DNA of 40,958 bases from an uncultured Armatimonadota bacterium. Its GTDB lineage: Bacteria > Armatimonadota > Armatimonadia > Armatimonadales > Armatimonadaceae. This document shows positions 17,425 to 24,566 of the stretch, piece after piece. The stretch covers positions 1 to 40,958 of the forward strand of contig CAIVZM010000078.1 in the NCBI GenBank assembly GCA_903910385.1, in the 5' to 3' direction. Both the position numbers and the translations under genes were made by a program. Every line of letters begins with the position of its first letter. Positions within the stretch are counted from its first letter, which is position 1. The notes under the pieces are model-generated. The model worked only from the letters and a program-made list of their open reading frames with translations, was not told the origin of the DNA and did no database searches.

Positions 17425-18066
17425 ATGTCCGATCTTATTACCACTCCTCAGGAATGCATCGCCTACGTCGATCGTGTGGGAATCTGCTCGTGGCGCAAAA
17501 TGGCGAAGACGCCTTCTTTTCCTTCGCTGGAAGAGGCGACACCCTGGGACGGGCATATGCTGACGCTACAAACCTGGTTCTGGAAGGACGATTTGCATAT
17601 CGAAAAGCGTCTGTACTACGGGAAGTTGCTGGATTCGGAAACGCCGACCTTCGTTTCGATGGCGTGGTTACCGGTTTTTATTGCGGCTCAGGGAGATAAC
17701 GACCCGTATACCCTGTACGAAAAGGGGCGTCTGTCACAGATGGCTTTCGAAATCTACGAACATATCGAACGTAATGGCCCGACCCCCGCAAGCCGTATGC
17801 CGTGGCGACGTGGCAGTCATCAGATGCATCTTATCGCTCTGGAACGATGCTTTCTCATCACAAAGCATGGTTTGACCGGACGCACACGTGGGACATATGG
17901 ATACCTCTGGGGGAAGGCGGATACTTTCTTCCCAGAGGCATTCGATACCGCCGCGAAAATTAACGTTGCCGATGCCCGAGAACGGATTCGTCTGCATCTC
18001 GGCGCCCATGGCGTCACGCTATCTGCCGCCGAGACGGCGAAAAAATTCCGTTGGGCGACCGAGTAA
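17425..18066 (+). CDS. AlkZ-related (HTH_42-like) protein
   Basis: This is a 213-residue soluble protein. I recognise a resemblance to short proteins annotated as AlkZ-related: the N-terminal CIAYVDRVGICSW, then LEEATPW and LQTWFWKDDLHIEKRLYYGKLL, and a central winged-helix-like part (LYEKGRLSQMAFEIYEHIERNGPTPASRM) followed by a tryptophan- and tyrosine-rich strand region. AlkZ itself is a DNA glycosylase that unhooks interstrand crosslinks through a QxQ or QxD motif. I cannot identify that motif here, so glycosylase activity is not claimed. The gene is single, divergent from the PhyH gene, and closed by a hairpin terminator. Confidence 0.6.
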   Translation: MSDLITTPQECIAYVDRVGICSWRKMAKTPSFPSLEEATPWDGHMLTLQTWFWKDDLHIEKRLYYGKLLDSETPTFVSMAWLPVFIAAQGDNDPYTLYEKGRLSQMAFEIYEHIERNGPTPASRMPWRRGSHQMHLIALERCFLITKHGLTGRTRGTYGYLWGKADTFFPEAFDTAAKINVADARERIRLHLGAHGVTLSAAETAKKFRWATE

Positions 18067-18106
18067 AAGCGGGAGTAACTGTACCCGTCAGGCGCAGAGA
18101 GACAGA

Positions 18107-18145
18107 AAAGCTCCCTATCCCATGGCTAACTGGTCAGGGAGCTTT
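18107..18145 (+). terminator. Terminator after AlkZ-related gene
   Basis: A 10-base inverted repeat (18107-18116 with 18136-18145) spans a 19-base loop. It begins 40 bases after the stop codon and ends in TTT on the plus strand. On the other strand an A-rich arm would give a T-run, so it may also serve the leftward PEP-CTERM transcript. Confidence 0.65.
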
Positions 18146-18206
18146 CTATGAGAAGGTCAATCGCCGGAAAGGATACGAACCGACCTTTCATCTCGCGGTC
18201 GAAGCA

Positions 18207-18881
18207 TCAGATACGGCGTTTCCGGAGGACGATACCACCGGTTAGCAGTCCGACTCCCGCCAGAATCAGTGTTCCCGGTTCCGGCGCGGTAGATGCGGTA
18301 ATGGCAAGGTTGTCGTAGTTTGCGCCTGCCGGAAGCAAAACATACTGCGCCGCCTTATTGGCGGAGGTCAGTGTATAAGTTCCTCCCGGTTGCGTCTGGT
18401 TCGTGGCGACGGAAGCTACCGTTACGCCGTTGGCATCCAGAAGCAGGGCATCGATAGCTGTATCACCGAAGGTGTCGTTATCGAGCGTAAAAGTGACGGC
18501 ATTGAAATAGTTCAACGGCGCATTCAGGCTGATCAAAATGGGGGACAGACGGTCGCCCATCATATTCAGACCGGAGGGCGCCGAGGGTTGCCCTGCTTCC
18601 GTCGTCACAATTGGGACTGCCGGAGAATTGGGATCGATTCGCCACCGAAACGTGCCGGGGATGGGAAGGAAGTTCTCATCGTAGGCGAAATCCTGCACCG
18701 CAGGATTGATAGAAATCGTCGCCGGCAGTAACGCGCTTACCAGAGTCCCGGCGGCGACGTTATCGAAGTCGAAGTTGTAGTTGATAATGTCATCCGCTTT
18801 CGCTCCCGTCGCTGTCGCCCCGAGAAGGGCGACAGCGCACAGGGCGGCGAAGGCGGAGCGAAGGGCGTTTTTCGCCATCAT
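18207..18881 (-). CDS. PEP-CTERM sorting domain protein
   Basis: This is a 224-residue secreted protein with a signal peptide (cleavage near AKA-DD, residue 29) and a C-terminal sorting tail, APEPGTLILAGVGLL then a transmembrane stretch ending LRKRRI. PEP-CTERM tails are processed by an exosortase in organisms that make an exopolysaccharide matrix. The middle (30-195) looks like a beta-sandwich with Asn/Asp-rich strands (FTLDNDTFGDTAIDALLLDANGV) and resembles no enzyme I know. It starts 24 bases after the alkaline phosphatase stop and has a good AGAGG ribosome site, so the two are co-transcribed. It may be an envelope or matrix partner of the phosphatase. Confidence 0.88.
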   Translation of the reverse strand: MMAKNALRSAFAALCAVALLGATATGAKADDIINYNFDFDNVAAGTLVSALLPATISINPAVQDFAYDENFLPIPGTFRWRIDPNSPAVPIVTTEAGQPSAPSGLNMMGDRLSPILISLNAPLNYFNAVTFTLDNDTFGDTAIDALLLDANGVTVASVATNQTQPGGTYTLTSANKAAQYVLLPAGANYDNLAITASTAPEPGTLILAGVGLLTGGIVLRKRRI

Positions 18882-18905
18882 GTCACTTTCCTCTTACTAA
18901 TTCAA

Positions 18906-20978
18906 TTATTTGCTTCCGCCAACCAGCGCCTGAGCTGCACGGAAGAAGACTTCGGTATTGTCCATGACGCCGCTGAAGAGGATAGATCCTCGGCCGTAAG
19001 CGGACAGAACAATATCGGAAGCCGTATGGACAGCGGTTTCTCCCGGAACCTGACCGGTAATCTGGAAGGCTCCCGCCGTATCGCGGTTCAGCGGACCCGC
19101 CGGATAGTTGGGAAGCTTGCTGCCGTAGTTCAGCAGGCTCTGGCTATCGCGGAGCGGCAGGGGGTTGGTCAACCAGTCTTCGTTGCGGTCCGCGTTGCTG
19201 GCGTATCCGATCAACAGTTTTCGATCCGGATCGGTGGTTGTCGGGTAGCCATCGGAGTTGATGACATAGCGCGGAAAGCCTGCCAGATCGTACGTTCCTA
19301 CCAGCGGAACGCCCGTGACCGGGGACGTGTCGCGCAAAGCGTTCGCCCCGCCACCCAATCCCGCTCGTCGTTGCAATTCCACATTGGTAACGGTGGAAGC
19401 GCCGATCAGGTTGACGCCACCGCATTCATGGTCGGCGGTAACAACGATGAGCGTGTCCGGATTTTGATCTGCGAACGCTTTGGCGACAGCGATAGAACGG
19501 TCGAATTCGATAGCATCCAGAATCCATCGGTCGCTGTCCATGTTGTGCGCCTGCTTGTCGATGGAAGCGCCTTCCACCAGAAGGCAGAAGCCATTGGGGT
19601 TCTTCTTGAGAACATCCAGCGCTTTAGTGGTCATTTCGTCCAGCATCGGTTGGTTCGGGAAGCCATAGTCATCGACCACGAAGTTGCCGGTGTTGGGGTC
19701 TTTGCCACCGAGGTTACCGACCGTCGCATTGCGCCGTTTGGCGATTTTGTCCAGGGCGATATTCATATTGCCCATCGCGAAAAGACCGAGCAACCGGTTG
19801 GGAGTTCCAGCGGCGTCCAGGCTGTTCTTGTCGGAAGCGTACGTGAAGCCCGCCGCCGTGAAGGCGCTGATCAGGTTATCGTTCGGATTGACGGTTCCGG
19901 CATTGACTCCCCAACCGGTCACGATATCCTGCGGCAGGATATAGTCCGTCGCCGCCGTTCGGGAGGAACCGGCGGAAAGGTTGCCCGTCGCGCCAGTGTT
20001 GCCTGGCAGGAACCAGCGGCGACCGCCGCCCATCAGGACGCGCAGGTCAGCGTTCGGAACCGCTTCCAGAAGGAACTGATCGATGATTCCCGTTCCGGCG
20101 CCACGGTTACGAGTATGGATGGCGAAAGCGGCAGGGGTAGCGTCGAAGACATCCGCTGTGGTGACAATCCCCGTGGACTTGCCATATTTGCGGTGCATAA
20201 ACTCGCCCAGATATTCCACGCGAGGATCATCGAAGTCTTTAGATCCGTCCGGATCGGAACTGCCTCGACCCTGAGAGTCCGGGAAGACGCCTTCCTGATT
20301 GTTGTTCGCTTTGTTACCGGTGGAGTAACACGCCATACCCGGCGCGGAGTCGGTGACAATGGAGTTCAGGGAGGACGTTTCGATGATGCCGGTCATCGGG
20401 AAAGTATCCATCGTGAGCGGCGTGTTGGTCTTGCCCTGCGTCAGACCGGAAAGGACGTGGCGTGCGGCGGTGCGGTGGGCGATCCCCATGCCGTCGCCGA
20501 GGAAAATGATGACGTTCTTGGCGCGGCGTCCCTGCTGGGAAATCGACACAATCTCAAAGTTACCAGTCGCCGAGAACGTCTTGCCATCGCTCTGAGTTCC
20601 CGAAATGGCGAACGTGTGCACACCGGGCGTGGTATTACGATAGGCGCGAGCAGTAATGCTGAAGCGGTTGCTACCAATCGAGGTCGCCAGCGAAGCGCCC
20701 GGCGTCACCGAGACGGGGGAGCCATCGACCGTGAACTGAAAACCGTTCAGGGTAGTTCCGGCATCCAACTGCACGGTCGCCTGAAAGTCGAACCGCTGAT
20801 CGGGCAGAAATCGCGCCGTAATCGGTCCGTTCTGAGAACCGGTGGCGAATAAGCGGCTGGGAGGGTTCAGTGTCGTGATGGTGGGGTCCGCCAGGACGGA
20901 GCTTCCGGCAAGAGCGGGCAAGATGCCGGCTCCCCAGAGCGCTGCGAGACGCAATGCACGATACGTTAAGTCAGGCAT
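18906..20978 (-). CDS. Secreted alkaline phosphatase (PhoA family) with N-terminal Ig-like domain
   Basis: This 690-residue exported enzyme releases phosphate from organic monoesters. After the signal peptide (1-30) comes a beta-sandwich of about 115 residues (ARFLPDQRFDFQATVQL to TGNFEIVSI) that may bind polymer. The catalytic domain then runs from NVIIFLGDGMG (first metal Asp) through SIVTDSAPGMACYSTG, where the serine of TDS is the phosphorylated nucleophile, to TADHECGGVN with the metal-binding Asp-His. These match Pfam alkaline phosphatase. A PEP-CTERM gene follows 24 bases later and a secreted small protein precedes it by 82 bases. With the C-P lyase operon close by, it suggests phosphorus scavenging. 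A 608-codon open frame on the opposite strand (19026-20852) is a by-product of codon use. Confidence 0.94.
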   Translation of the reverse strand: MPDLTYRALRLAALWGAGILPALAGSSVLADPTITTLNPPSRLFATGSQNGPITARFLPDQRFDFQATVQLDAGTTLNGFQFTVDGSPVSVTPGASLATSIGSNRFSITARAYRNTTPGVHTFAISGTQSDGKTFSATGNFEIVSISQQGRRAKNVIIFLGDGMGIAHRTAARHVLSGLTQGKTNTPLTMDTFPMTGIIETSSLNSIVTDSAPGMACYSTGNKANNNQEGVFPDSQGRGSSDPDGSKDFDDPRVEYLGEFMHRKYGKSTGIVTTADVFDATPAAFAIHTRNRGAGTGIIDQFLLEAVPNADLRVLMGGGRRWFLPGNTGATGNLSAGSSRTAATDYILPQDIVTGWGVNAGTVNPNDNLISAFTAAGFTYASDKNSLDAAGTPNRLLGLFAMGNMNIALDKIAKRRNATVGNLGGKDPNTGNFVVDDYGFPNQPMLDEMTTKALDVLKKNPNGFCLLVEGASIDKQAHNMDSDRWILDAIEFDRSIAVAKAFADQNPDTLIVVTADHECGGVNLIGASTVTNVELQRRAGLGGGANALRDTSPVTGVPLVGTYDLAGFPRYVINSDGYPTTTDPDRKLLIGYASNADRNEDWLTNPLPLRDSQSLLNYGSKLPNYPAGPLNRDTAGAFQITGQVPGETAVHTASDIVLSAYGRGSILFSGVMDNTEVFFRAAQALVGGSK

Positions 20979-21060
20979 GATAGATCGTTACCTCAATCTT
21001 TCAATCAATAGAATGTGATAAGAGATGAGCAGGCCGCTTGCAGACCTTCCTTGCTTACGC

Positions 21061-21693
21061 TTACTTCGGTTTGCCCGCGCTATTCGTTTTTTCATTGTGG
21101 GCGGGCTTTTTCTGTGACGGAAGACTCGTTGTCTTTTTCGCGGTTTCAGAGACGGGTTTGTCTAAACTCAGGCGCACGAAGGAGATGGCATTCTCACCTT
21201 TTTCTTCCCGGTTCCCTATTTCGAGGGTTCCCGTAAGCAGGAGGGGACGATGCACACGAGGAACCGCCCGGTCCGGGGCATAAGGCAGGAAGACCCAGAC
21301 ATGGGTGGCGGGCAAATCGGCGAAACCCGCTTCGTCATCCTCGATATTGACGGGCGCCCCCGCGAGGATGAAGCGACCGGGAACCTCTTTTTCGCGGATC
21401 GCCATATAACCCGCGATGCGCACTTTTTTCCCCTGAAGCGCTTTGAGTTTGTCGGTGGGTTCGAGTCCATACGGACCGACCGGCGTCTTGAAGAACTCGG
21501 TGAATTTCAGTTCCGTAACGCCTTCGGGTAGGGGGGGAAGCGGCGCAAGTCCGGGGGACGCTTTTCCTGCGCTGAGCGAAACGCCCTGTGACGCCTGCGC
21601 CACAGCGGCATTCGGTGTCAGCAGGACACTCGCCCCCCCAAGAGCGACGATAGCGGGTAAGGAAATACTGATGTAACGCATACGGTGATGCAT
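21061..21693 (-). CDS. Secreted protein with DUF3299/OB-like core
   Basis: This exported protein has 210 residues from the ATG at 21693; a second ATG at 21681 is also possible and is better placed relative to AAGGA. A signal peptide ends near AVAQA. The core (about 65-175) has KLKALQGKKVRIAGYMAIREKEVPGRFILAG, then HVWVFLPYAPDRAVPRVHRPLLLTGTLEIG. This resembles the small OB-like domains of DUF3299-type proteins that bind metal or act as carrier-like adaptors. The tail is Lys/Ser/Thr/Pro-rich. It is encoded just upstream of the alkaline phosphatase on the same strand (82-base gap), so co-expression is likely. Function is unknown. Confidence 0.75.
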   Translation of the reverse strand: MHHRMRYISISLPAIVALGGASVLLTPNAAVAQASQGVSLSAGKASPGLAPLPPLPEGVTELKFTEFFKTPVGPYGLEPTDKLKALQGKKVRIAGYMAIREKEVPGRFILAGAPVNIEDDEAGFADLPATHVWVFLPYAPDRAVPRVHRPLLLTGTLEIGNREEKGENAISFVRLSLDKPVSETAKKTTSLPSQKKPAHNEKTNSAGKPK

Positions 21694-21811
21694 CCTTGAA
21701 TCTGTTGCGAATTGAGTCAACAGTAGAGGATAGCCCCGCTATATTAAATAGATTTTAAGAAAGGATTAAATCTATGTTAAGAAATGTCTACAGTCTTCTC
21801 TTTCTCCCGGT

Positions 21812-21840
21812 TTGACAACTCTTTCGCCTCATGATACGCT
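21812..21840 (+). promoter_or_regulatory. Promoter of split tRNA-fMet
   Basis: A perfect TTGACA -35 box (21812-21817), a 17-base spacer and TACGCT (21835-21840) preceded by a TGn extended -10 element. Transcription would start about 21847, five bases before the first tRNA nucleotide. Confidence 0.7.
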
Positions 21841-21902
21841 GATTGTGTTGACGCGGGGTGGAGCAGTTGGTAGCTCGTTGGGCTCAACCGCGAGGTCAAT
21901 TG

Positions 21903-22448
21903 TTGGATACAAAGCAAAAAGGCGATATAGCCGAGCAAGCAGCTATTCTTCAAGCATTGAAGTTTGGTTGGGGCGTTTTGAAACCAGTTGGAGACCGACT
22001 CCCTTACGATTTGGTCTTTGATGTGGACGGGACGCTAATTAAGATTCAGGTCAAGTATGCATGGTTTGATGGTGTACGCGGCAATTATGTTGTGGACAAT
22101 CGGAGAACCAAAACGAATCGAAGACAAATGCTTCGTTCGGCGTACAGAGAACAGGATTTTGACTTTGCAATCGCGTATATTGCTGACCGGGAATTGTTTT
22201 ACATTTTTCCGGTAGCGGTGTTCATCAGTTTCGCCAGTGAGATTCATCTGGTGGAAACAGACAGGCGTCAGAGGAAACCACGTTCCGCTGCGTACCGTGA
22301 CGCATGGCAATTGATTGAGCGTAGGGCTGCATATCGGGAAACCGGTATGCGAACATCTGTCGAATTCGGGGAAGCCTTTAGCGGGGTAATCCCGAGCCAA
22401 GCCTCAGAAACTGAGGAAGGTGTAGAGACTGAGTGGCAGACACCCTAA
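21903..22448 (+). CDS. Group I intron PD-(D/E)XK homing endonuclease
   Basis: This 181-residue enzyme should cut intron-less tRNA-fMet genes so that repair copies the intron in. Counting from the TTG at 21903, motifs are KGDIAE (E11), LPYDLVFD (D36) and IKIQVK (Q49 and K51), the PD-(D/E)XK core in the variant form with Gln. The conserved blocks GNYVVDNRRTKTNRRQM, FDFAIAYI, FYIFPVAVFISF, EIHLVE and RKPRSAAYRDAW also fit the intron-associated family. The frame is open back to a GTG inside the tRNA exon (21858), which cannot be a real start. GAGGT at 21892-21896 is a ribosome site 6 bases before TTG 21903. The last 22 codons lie inside the ribozyme core. Confidence 0.92.
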   Translation: MDTKQKGDIAEQAAILQALKFGWGVLKPVGDRLPYDLVFDVDGTLIKIQVKYAWFDGVRGNYVVDNRRTKTNRRQMLRSAYREQDFDFAIAYIADRELFYIFPVAVFISFASEIHLVETDRRQRKPRSAAYRDAWQLIERRAAYRETGMRTSVEFGEAFSGVIPSQASETEEGVETEWQTP

Positions 22449-22535
22449 CGGGACGGAAACGTCGCCGAGGGTGAAGAGACAGTCCAGACCAACAAACGGG
22501 CCTGATAGTCCGGTGGCGAAAGCCATAGTGGTAAG
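22381..22535 (+). ncRNA. Group I intron catalytic core (IC3-like)
   Basis: Hand-drawn elements in order: the GGTAATCCCGAGCCAAGC block, matching the conserved P/Q region of tRNA-Leu-type introns; a CCTCAG/CTGAGG hairpin (22402-22407 with 22411-22416); the R region GGTGTAGAGACTG; P7 formed by GACTG (22427-22431) and CAGTC (22480-22484); P8 as GACG-GAAA-CGTC (22452-22463); the S region GAAGAGACAGTCC; and a P9-type TGGC-GAAA-GCCA hairpin (22514-22525). Two GNRA tetraloops are present. A P3 pairing of 22383-22387 with 22442-22446 is possible. The subgroup is inferred by resemblance only. Confidence 0.88.
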
Positions 22536-22606
22536 CATAACCCAAAGGTCGCAAGTTCGAGTCTTGCCCCCGCACCCATTTGCGAGTTAATTCTAACTTG
22601 CTATCG

Positions 22607-22645
22607 AAAAAGGCGGAATCCGTATAAAGCGGATTCCGCCTTTTT
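22607..22645 (+). terminator. Perfect terminator after tRNA-fMet
   Basis: A perfect 16-base inverted repeat (22607-22622 with 22630-22645) closes on a 7-base loop. It ends in TTTTT on the plus strand and begins with AAAAA, so it can also stop the leftward phn operon, whose last stop codon is 38 bases further right. Confidence 0.9.
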
Positions 22646-22682
22646 CTTGTTTTAAGAAGTTGACTGAGGATCGAATAAGTCT

Positions 22683-23831
22683 CTAACCCGTCTGTAATGC
22701 CAGGTGACCCTGGCGCCAGAGGGTGCGAACGATGGGGACGCCTGCGTGTTCGCGGACGGAAATCAAATCGGCGCGGAGACCTTCGCGCAATGCGCCACGG
22801 TCGGTCAGACGGGCGGCGGCGGCAGGCGCTGTTGTGACAAGGTTTACGGCGCGATGCATCTGCCAGCCGTGTTCGCGGGCGACGCGAAATACCGCCGGAA
22901 GCAAGGCGCTCGGCGCGTAATCGCTACAAAGGCAATCGCCCAATTCCGCTCCGATCAAGTCCATCGCCCGGACGCCGGTTCCGGTGCTGCCGCCGCGTAA
23001 TATGTTGGGAGCGCCGACAATCGTGTGCATCCCTCGCTCTTTCGCCGCGCGCGCCGCCTCGAACGATAGCGGAAACTCGGAGATGGTCGCACCCTGTGAA
23101 TGGCGACGCTGAATTTTGGCGGCGTCTTCGTCATCATGGCTCGCCAGTGGGACACCGACGGAATGCGCATACTCCGCCATTTTTGCGCCATGCATTTCCG
23201 CGTCCTTCGCCTTCTCGATGCGCTCTTCGATGTATCGATTCACCTCCGCATCGCTCATGCCGCGCTTTTCCTTCAACCATTCCCGAATGCCGGTTGTGTC
23301 CTGATATTGTCCCTGCCCGGGGGTATGGTCGTTCAGGGAAATCAGAATGCAAACGCCTTCTTCCGTCAGGTTTTGTATATAGGGGAAAGTCGAGGGAACC
23401 GTCATTTCGAATCGGCAGTGAACCTTGTTATCGATCAGGGAATGATTGTTATAGGCATGAATGCGCTGAGCCAGTTCGAACATCAGGTTGGTGTTGCGGT
23501 ATTCATCATCATCCCCGTGAAAACCTATCGCATGGAACATGGTCGTGATCCCAGCGAGGGCGCACTTACGATCCCCCTGCGCAATGGCGAAATCCAGCGG
23601 GAGATTGGCTCTCGGACGTGGGCAGATTTCCTGCTCGATAGCATCCCCATGCAGATCGATCAGACCGGGCATGAGATAATCGCCGTGGACGGAAACTTCG
23701 GTGACGCCATTCAGGGAGACAGAGGAAGGGTTGATTGCCGCAATCTTGCCGTCTTCGATCAGGATGCAACCATCCGGGATTGTCTCCTGAGGCGTGACCA
23801 GAGTCGCTCCGGTGATATACGTTCGCATCAT
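22683..23831 (-). CDS. phnM: PhnM, alpha-D-ribose 1-methylphosphonate 5-triphosphate diphosphatase
   Basis: PhnM is a metal-dependent hydrolase that removes pyrophosphate from the ribose-phosphonate 5-triphosphate intermediate, giving the substrate of PhnJ. The amidohydrolase fold starts with a composite beta-sandwich (TLVTPQETIPDG...VSVHGDYLMPGLIDLHGD). The metal-binding H61-G-D63 is followed by QEICPRPRA, the PhnM version of the motif. Further in-family blocks are MFHAIGFHGDDDEYR, HCRFEMT, ISLNDHTPGQGQY, ASHDDEDA and SDYAPSALLPAVF. The start at 23831 has GGAG 7 bases upstream and overlaps the phnL stop as ATGA, giving 382 residues. It is the last gene of the operon. Confidence 0.95.
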   Translation of the reverse strand: MMRTYITGATLVTPQETIPDGCILIEDGKIAAINPSSVSLNGVTEVSVHGDYLMPGLIDLHGDAIEQEICPRPRANLPLDFAIAQGDRKCALAGITTMFHAIGFHGDDDEYRNTNLMFELAQRIHAYNNHSLIDNKVHCRFEMTVPSTFPYIQNLTEEGVCILISLNDHTPGQGQYQDTTGIREWLKEKRGMSDAEVNRYIEERIEKAKDAEMHGAKMAEYAHSVGVPLASHDDEDAAKIQRRHSQGATISEFPLSFEAARAAKERGMHTIVGAPNILRGGSTGTGVRAMDLIGAELGDCLCSDYAPSALLPAVFRVAREHGWQMHRAVNLVTTAPAAAARLTDRGALREGLRADLISVREHAGVPIVRTLWRQGHLALQTG

Positions 23832-24535
23832 GCCTTCTCCCATGTAACGCCGCCCCCGACGTGTATTTTTTCCTCCGCCAGCGCATCCATCAGTTCTGGA
23901 TCATGGAAAACGCCTAAAAGGGCTACCCCTTCCGCTTTGAGTCGTGCGATTTCTTCCACCATTTTCCGTGTTGATGCAGGGTCAAGACTGGCTGTCGGCT
24001 CATCCAGTAAAAGCAGGCGGGGACGAACGATCAGGGCGCGCGCCATGTTGACCAGTTGTCGTTCGCCGCCGGAAAAGGTCGCTGGAGGCAGGTCCCAGAG
24101 TCGTTGCGGCAGACCGATACGCTCCAGTGTTGCAGTCGCCTGATTCAGGGCATCTTCCGGCGTAATTTCTGATTGAATCAGCGGCTCGGCGACCGCTTTA
24201 CGCGCCGATTGACGGGGCAACGTGTGCAGAAACTGGCTGACGAACCGGATTTCCTTCCGGCGCAATTCCAGTGTTCGTTGATCGGATGCCGTCACCAGGT
24301 CAACGATTTCACCGTCCGTCGTATGAAACCAGCAATTACCGCCGCTGGGCAGATAGCGACGATAGATACATTTCAATATCGACGACTTTCCCGCCCCGGA
24401 CGCCCCGACCAATCCCGTGAAAGAGCCTGCCCGAACCGTCAGTGAGACATTATCGAAGGCATCGAATGAGGTTTGCGTTTCATGTAAAGTGAAACGTTTT
24501 TTTAGATTCCGAACCTCTAAAATAGTGGCGCTCAT
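23828..24535 (-). CDS. phnL: PhnL, C-P lyase ABC-type ATPase subunit
   Basis: PhnL is one of two ABC-type ATPases tied to C-P lyase. With PhnG, PhnH and PhnI it supports attachment of the phosphonate to ribose in place of adenine. The 235-residue protein has Walker A GASGAGKS (44-51), the signature FSGGERQLVNMARAL, and Walker B LLLLDEPTASLD. It has no membrane domain, as usual for the family. PhnL-type specific stretches are the CIYRRYLP block just after Walker A and IRFVSQFLHTLPRQSA before the signature. The gene starts 31 bases after the phnK stop and ends overlapping phnM by four bases. Confidence 0.94.
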   Translation of the reverse strand: MSATILEVRNLKKRFTLHETQTSFDAFDNVSLTVRAGSFTGLVGASGAGKSSILKCIYRRYLPSGGNCWFHTTDGEIVDLVTASDQRTLELRRKEIRFVSQFLHTLPRQSARKAVAEPLIQSEITPEDALNQATATLERIGLPQRLWDLPPATFSGGERQLVNMARALIVRPRLLLLDEPTASLDPASTRKMVEEIARLKAEGVALLGVFHDPELMDALAEEKIHVGGGVTWEKA

Positions 24536-24566
24536 AGACGTATTTCGCTTTCCAACCGCGTTGCGC

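Larger units (their letters stand above)
21885..22535 (+). mobile_element. Group I intron in tRNA-fMet with homing endonuclease
   Basis: This 651-base intron follows the group I rule: the 5' exon ends in U (U33) and the intron ends in G (22535). A candidate guide GGTCAA (21894-21899) can pair with the 5' exon end, giving the U-G pair of P1 with a 9-base loop. The first 500 bases are mostly the endonuclease frame; the ribozyme core lies at the 3' end. Group I introns in the same tRNA with the same endonuclease class are known in cyanobacteria (I-Ssp6803I in Synechocystis). This one is therefore a homing mobile element, probably gained by lateral transfer. The sharp breakpoints come from matching the two tRNA halves, so they are secure to within one or two bases. 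Confidence 0.93.
21852..22575 (+). tRNA. Initiator tRNA-Met(CAT), interrupted by a group I intron
   Basis: Exon 1 is 21852-21884 and exon 2 is 22536-22575 (encoded CCA at 22576-22578). Spliced, they give a complete cloverleaf: 7-base acceptor, D-stem, anticodon stem TTGGG/CCCAA around CTCATAA, and T-stem GCAAG/CTTGC around TTCGAGT. Initiator hallmarks are present: a C1 x A72 mismatch at the acceptor end, an A11-T24 pair in the D-stem, and three consecutive G-C pairs in the anticodon stem. The anticodon is CAT, so this is formyl-Met tRNA. The discriminator base 73 reads C rather than the usual A. The two halves lie 651 bases apart, separated by the intron in the anticodon loop between U33 and C34, so no functional initiator can form from this locus without splicing. 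Confidence 0.95.

Noticed and set aside
19026-20852. 608-codon open frame antisense to the alkaline phosphatase
   Set aside because: The opposite strand encodes a phosphatase with all catalytic motifs. The antisense product is Arg/Val/Gln-rich, without domains or ribosome site, and its length follows from codon bias.
21858-21902. Upstream part of the endonuclease frame, starting at GTG
   Set aside because: These codons are tRNA exon and P1 sequence. The GAGGT site and family homology support a start at TTG 21903 instead.
23100-24143. 347-codon open frame antisense to phnM and phnL
   Set aside because: It lies wholly over two well-identified phn genes and has no recognisable motif.
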